This document shows, piece after piece, positions 61,831 through 64,000 of a stretch of DNA of 64,000 bases. How positions within the stretch are numbered: position 1 is the first letter of the stretch; every line of letters starts with the position of its first letter. The notes beneath the pieces were generated by a model. It had not been told where the DNA came from. It ran no database searches and saw only the letters and a program-made list of their open reading frames with translations. The translations under genes were made by a program, and so were the position numbers. The DNA comes from Synergistaceae bacterium. Lineage in GTDB: Bacteria > Synergistota > Synergistia > Synergistales > Aminobacteriaceae. Where the stretch lies: contig JAHDKR010000048.1 of assembly GCA_018436785.1 (NCBI GenBank), positions 1 through 64,000 on the forward strand. Direction: 5' to 3'.

Positions 61831-64000
61831 TTAGAAGTCCATCGTGGCAAGCTCGTTCTTTGAGTGAACTTCCAGTTTGCCGTAAATGATTTTGAGCGCC
61901 GATTTGACAGTGTTCTCCGAAATGAACAGACGGGATGCAATTTCGCGGGTGCTGCAGCGCTCTTTTGCAAGCAGGGCGATCTCTCGTTCCCGCGGCGTCA
62001 GAAGAGCTGTGGAGGGATCAAGGTGTCTTCGTACGGATGCGGCGCCGGAAGAATGCCTCTTGCAGAGCGCGATCAGGGCGTTCATTTGCTTCATATTGAA
62101 GCCGGCTTTCGCGTTCTCCAGAAGAGGCAGAAGCGTCGTCCCGAGCTCCGCGAACGGTAGGTATATCCGGTCCGGAAGCGCGATCCGGAGCGCCCGGGAA
62201 AGATGATTCGCCGCCTCGTCCTCGCGTCCTTCCTCTGTGTATGCGGCGGCGAGGCAGATATGCTGACAGAGGCGGGGGAGCTCATAGTTCATCCCGTGCG
62301 CAAACTCCATGGCCGGTTCCGTCAGCCCGTACAGCTCCGGAAAACGCTTTTCCAGAAGCAGCAGCTTCCCGTAGAGTATGAGGCCGCAGGCGTGCCCCTG
62401 GATATAGAGCGTTTTCTTGATGCTTTCAACGTCGCGAAGCCAATCGGGGATTCCCTCGGTTCTCCCCAGTAAGAGATCGAGCGAGGCAAGAGAGAGTTCG
62501 ACCATGCGGACGACGGATCTTTCGGGAAATTCCTTTCGGTATCCGCACAGGCTCTTGCGGGCCGTCGCGTATGCCTCTCCGTCGCCTCGAAGAACTGCAA
62601 GGCGCGCAAGCACAAGTTCCGCGCATAAGGAGATGGAGGTTTGACGAGCGCTCCGGGCCTGGTAGAGCGCTTTATGGCTTGCCGCCTCTGCTTCGGTCTC
62701 CTCGCCCCGGTACAGGCAGGCTTCGGCCCGCATCACGCTGTCCGCCCCCGTGCCGTGACCGTTGGACAGCTTCACGTACCAGGGCATGCATTCCCCCATA
62801 AGCGCAAGTTCCGTATCGAGTTCCCCGCTCTTGCTCCAGTAGAGGCAGAGCACCGACGCAACGCCGAACGTCCACGGCGTCGAGCCGAACACAACTGTCT
62901 TCGGAGGAGCGCCGTCGTCGGACATGTTCAAATGGAGAAGGGCCTCTCTATGGTATGCGCTCATTTTCGCGATATCGTTGAACTCTGTAAAGGAGAGCAG
63001 CAGCGCCGTTTCCCCCCTGATACGCGACACCGTCGATTCCGGGAGCCCGGAGGGAGCGTCCGCAATCGCGCGCAACAGGCGGACCATCTGCGAAAAACAC
63101 GCGCCTTTGCCGCTTTTCATGAACTGAAACGCGAATGTGAGGACAGCGAACGGGTACTCTCGAAGAGTGCGTTCCGGGCATTCCCCGACGATCCGCTCAA
63201 GAAAGCCGACGATGTCTTTTTCCTTCTGTTCGTTCAAATAACTTGTCGTGAGCGGCATTGAGAGAATGGCGCCGTAGTCCCGAACCCTGGAGAAAAACTG
63301 CGCGGCCGGAAAGTAATCCGAAGCGGCGGCGCAGGCTGCGCCCGCCCTGCGAATCATGATCTCCGCGAATTCGCGGGGTTGGTTCTCGAAGCGCTGTTTC
63401 AGATAGTCGTTCAGGATGCTGTGGAGAGAATAGACGCCTTTGTCCGCGATGTACGAGATAAAAAAACCGTTTTTCAGCATCTTGAGCAGGTGTTCCGGCA
63501 AGGTCGGGCCCCCTGCCATGATAGCCGCCTGTCTGGGGGAGAAAGCGTCGAGGAGAGAGAGCCCAAGGAGGAATTCATGTTCTTCCCCGGTCATTCTGTT
63601 CCATATCGCCGTTTCGACGAGCGCGTCCATGTCGCGCGCGTCGGCGAACGCCCCCGTTTCCATGTAGTTCGAGGCCTGGAGCAGGATGGCGGAGACCCAT
63701 CCTTCGGAGACGCTCTGAATCCGGTCGATTTCCTTCTCCGTCATGCGTGCTCCGGCCGTACGGCAGAGTCGCGCCGTATTCTCGCGGTCGAAGAAGAAAT
63801 CTCTCGTTCCCAGTCTGTGTATGTTTGCGTCCTGAACCGCGATTTCAAAAGTCGGAAGAGGCTGGGTTATGAAGAGCATGTGGAGATTCGGGTTTGAATG
63901 CGCGGAAAAGGCGTGCGCAATATGGTACGGGATCGGACTTTCAAACAGTTGATAGTTGTCGATCACAAGAAACGTCGCGGCATCGCAGCGGCACTCGCGC
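61831..64000 (-). CDS. MalT/LuxR-type large regulator, N-terminus outside window
   Basis: At least 722 residues are visible; the 5' end lies beyond base 64000. The first visible part (ATFLVIDNYQLFESP) is the Walker B strand and following region of a STAND/MalT-type NTPase, followed by the sensor region MLFITQPLPTFEIAVQ and EGWVSAILLQASNY. A long helical superhelix of TPR-like repeats covers about residues 200-640. The end is a LuxR-type helix-turn-helix: LTPREREIALLAKERCSTREIASRLFISENTVKSALKIIYGKLEV in outline. Such ATP-dependent activators respond to a small inducer bound by the helical region. Target genes are unknown; the neighbouring small exported proteins are candidates. Confidence 0.9.
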   Translation of the reverse strand, partial: RECRCDAATFLVIDNYQLFESPIPYHIAHAFSAHSNPNLHMLFITQPLPTFEIAVQDANIHRLGTRDFFFDRENTARLCRTAGARMTEKEIDRIQSVSEGWVSAILLQASNYMETGAFADARDMDALVETAIWNRMTGEEHEFLLGLSLLDAFSPRQAAIMAGGPTLPEHLLKMLKNGFFISYIADKGVYSLHSILNDYLKQRFENQPREFAEIMIRRAGAACAAASDYFPAAQFFSRVRDYGAILSMPLTTSYLNEQKEKDIVGFLERIVGECPERTLREYPFAVLTFAFQFMKSGKGACFSQMVRLLRAIADAPSGLPESTVSRIRGETALLLSFTEFNDIAKMSAYHREALLHLNMSDDGAPPKTVVFGSTPWTFGVASVLCLYWSKSGELDTELALMGECMPWYVKLSNGHGTGADSVMRAEACLYRGEETEAEAASHKALYQARSARQTSISLCAELVLARLAVLRGDGEAYATARKSLCGYRKEFPERSVVRMVELSLASLDLLLGRTEGIPDWLRDVESIKKTLYIQGHACGLILYGKLLLLEKRFPELYGLTEPAMEFAHGMNYELPRLCQHICLAAAYTEEGREDEAANHLSRALRIALPDRIYLPFAELGTTLLPLLENAKAGFNMKQMNALIALCKRHSSGAASVRRHLDPSTALLTPREREIALLAKERCSTREIASRLFISENTVKSALKIIYGKLEVHSKNELATMDF

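Noticed and set aside
1-64000. CRISPR arrays, tRNA or rRNA genes, transposases, prophage genes
   Set aside because: I found no regularly spaced repeats, tRNA-like clover-leaf sequences or recombinase motifs in the intergenic regions; the window reads as ordinary chromosome.

Overview
The window is about 64 kb of bacterial chromosome of moderately high GC content. Genes are tightly packed, with GTG and TTG starts and many extended -10 promoters. The gene content suggests an anaerobic, amino-acid-fermenting diderm, most like the Synergistota. Supporting genes are a complete branched-chain amino-acid ABC transporter, RocB-like and RocD enzymes, a cysteine desulfidase, a B12-dependent ribonucleotide reductase, and a PbpC/alpha-2-macroglobulin pair, which implies a periplasm. 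This assignment is an inference from gene content, not a database match. I saw no rRNA, tRNA, CRISPR array, transposase or prophage.

Layout. 1-8.9 kb: the end of a family 2 glycosyltransferase, then an exported set: a tandem DUF4384 protein on its own transcription unit, an unknown secreted protein, a 1451-residue TPR protein ending in a CHAT (caspase-like) domain with an intact His/Cys dyad, and a second TPR protein. 9-14.4 kb: EamA exporter, membrane PAS-GGDEF cyclase, fumarase and a MalY-type PLP enzyme. 14.4-19.4 kb: nrdJ behind two candidate NrdR boxes, flaG, and metK under a SAM-I riboswitch. 19.5-24.5 kb: RsbW-like and RsbU-like switch proteins, a hybrid histidine kinase without an input domain, an exported PQQ propeller and an HD hydrolase. 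24.5-37.8 kb: cysteine desulfidase, nitronate-monooxygenase-like flavoprotein, MscS channel, rocB-like peptidase, rocD, and the livJHMGF operon.

37.8-46 kb: an IscR-type regulator with nifS and nifU, then tag, two very small genes, an ArsB/NhaD-type transporter, a LysE exporter, a soluble chemoreceptor fused to a PhnD-like binding domain, and a NapH-like ferredoxin. 46-50.5 kb: exported MsrB, beta-carbonic anhydrase, LarE-like protein, mnmA and an XdhC-family protein. 50.6-59.1 kb: a CbpA-type cochaperone facing pbpC and the giant alpha-2-macroglobulin. 59.4-64 kb: small exported or membrane proteins of unknown function and a large MalT/LuxR-type regulator cut by the window edge.

The best candidate for an undescribed system is the exported CHAT/DUF4384/TPR set at 0.67-8.84 kb. 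All four of its proteins carry export signals, and the DUF4384 protein repeats a ten-residue motif whose codons have diverged while the peptide is kept. Smaller leads are a 68-residue protein with a duplicated WRGPFEG peptide, a 33-residue hydrophobic peptide gene with its own terminator, and the chemoreceptor/binding-protein fusion.
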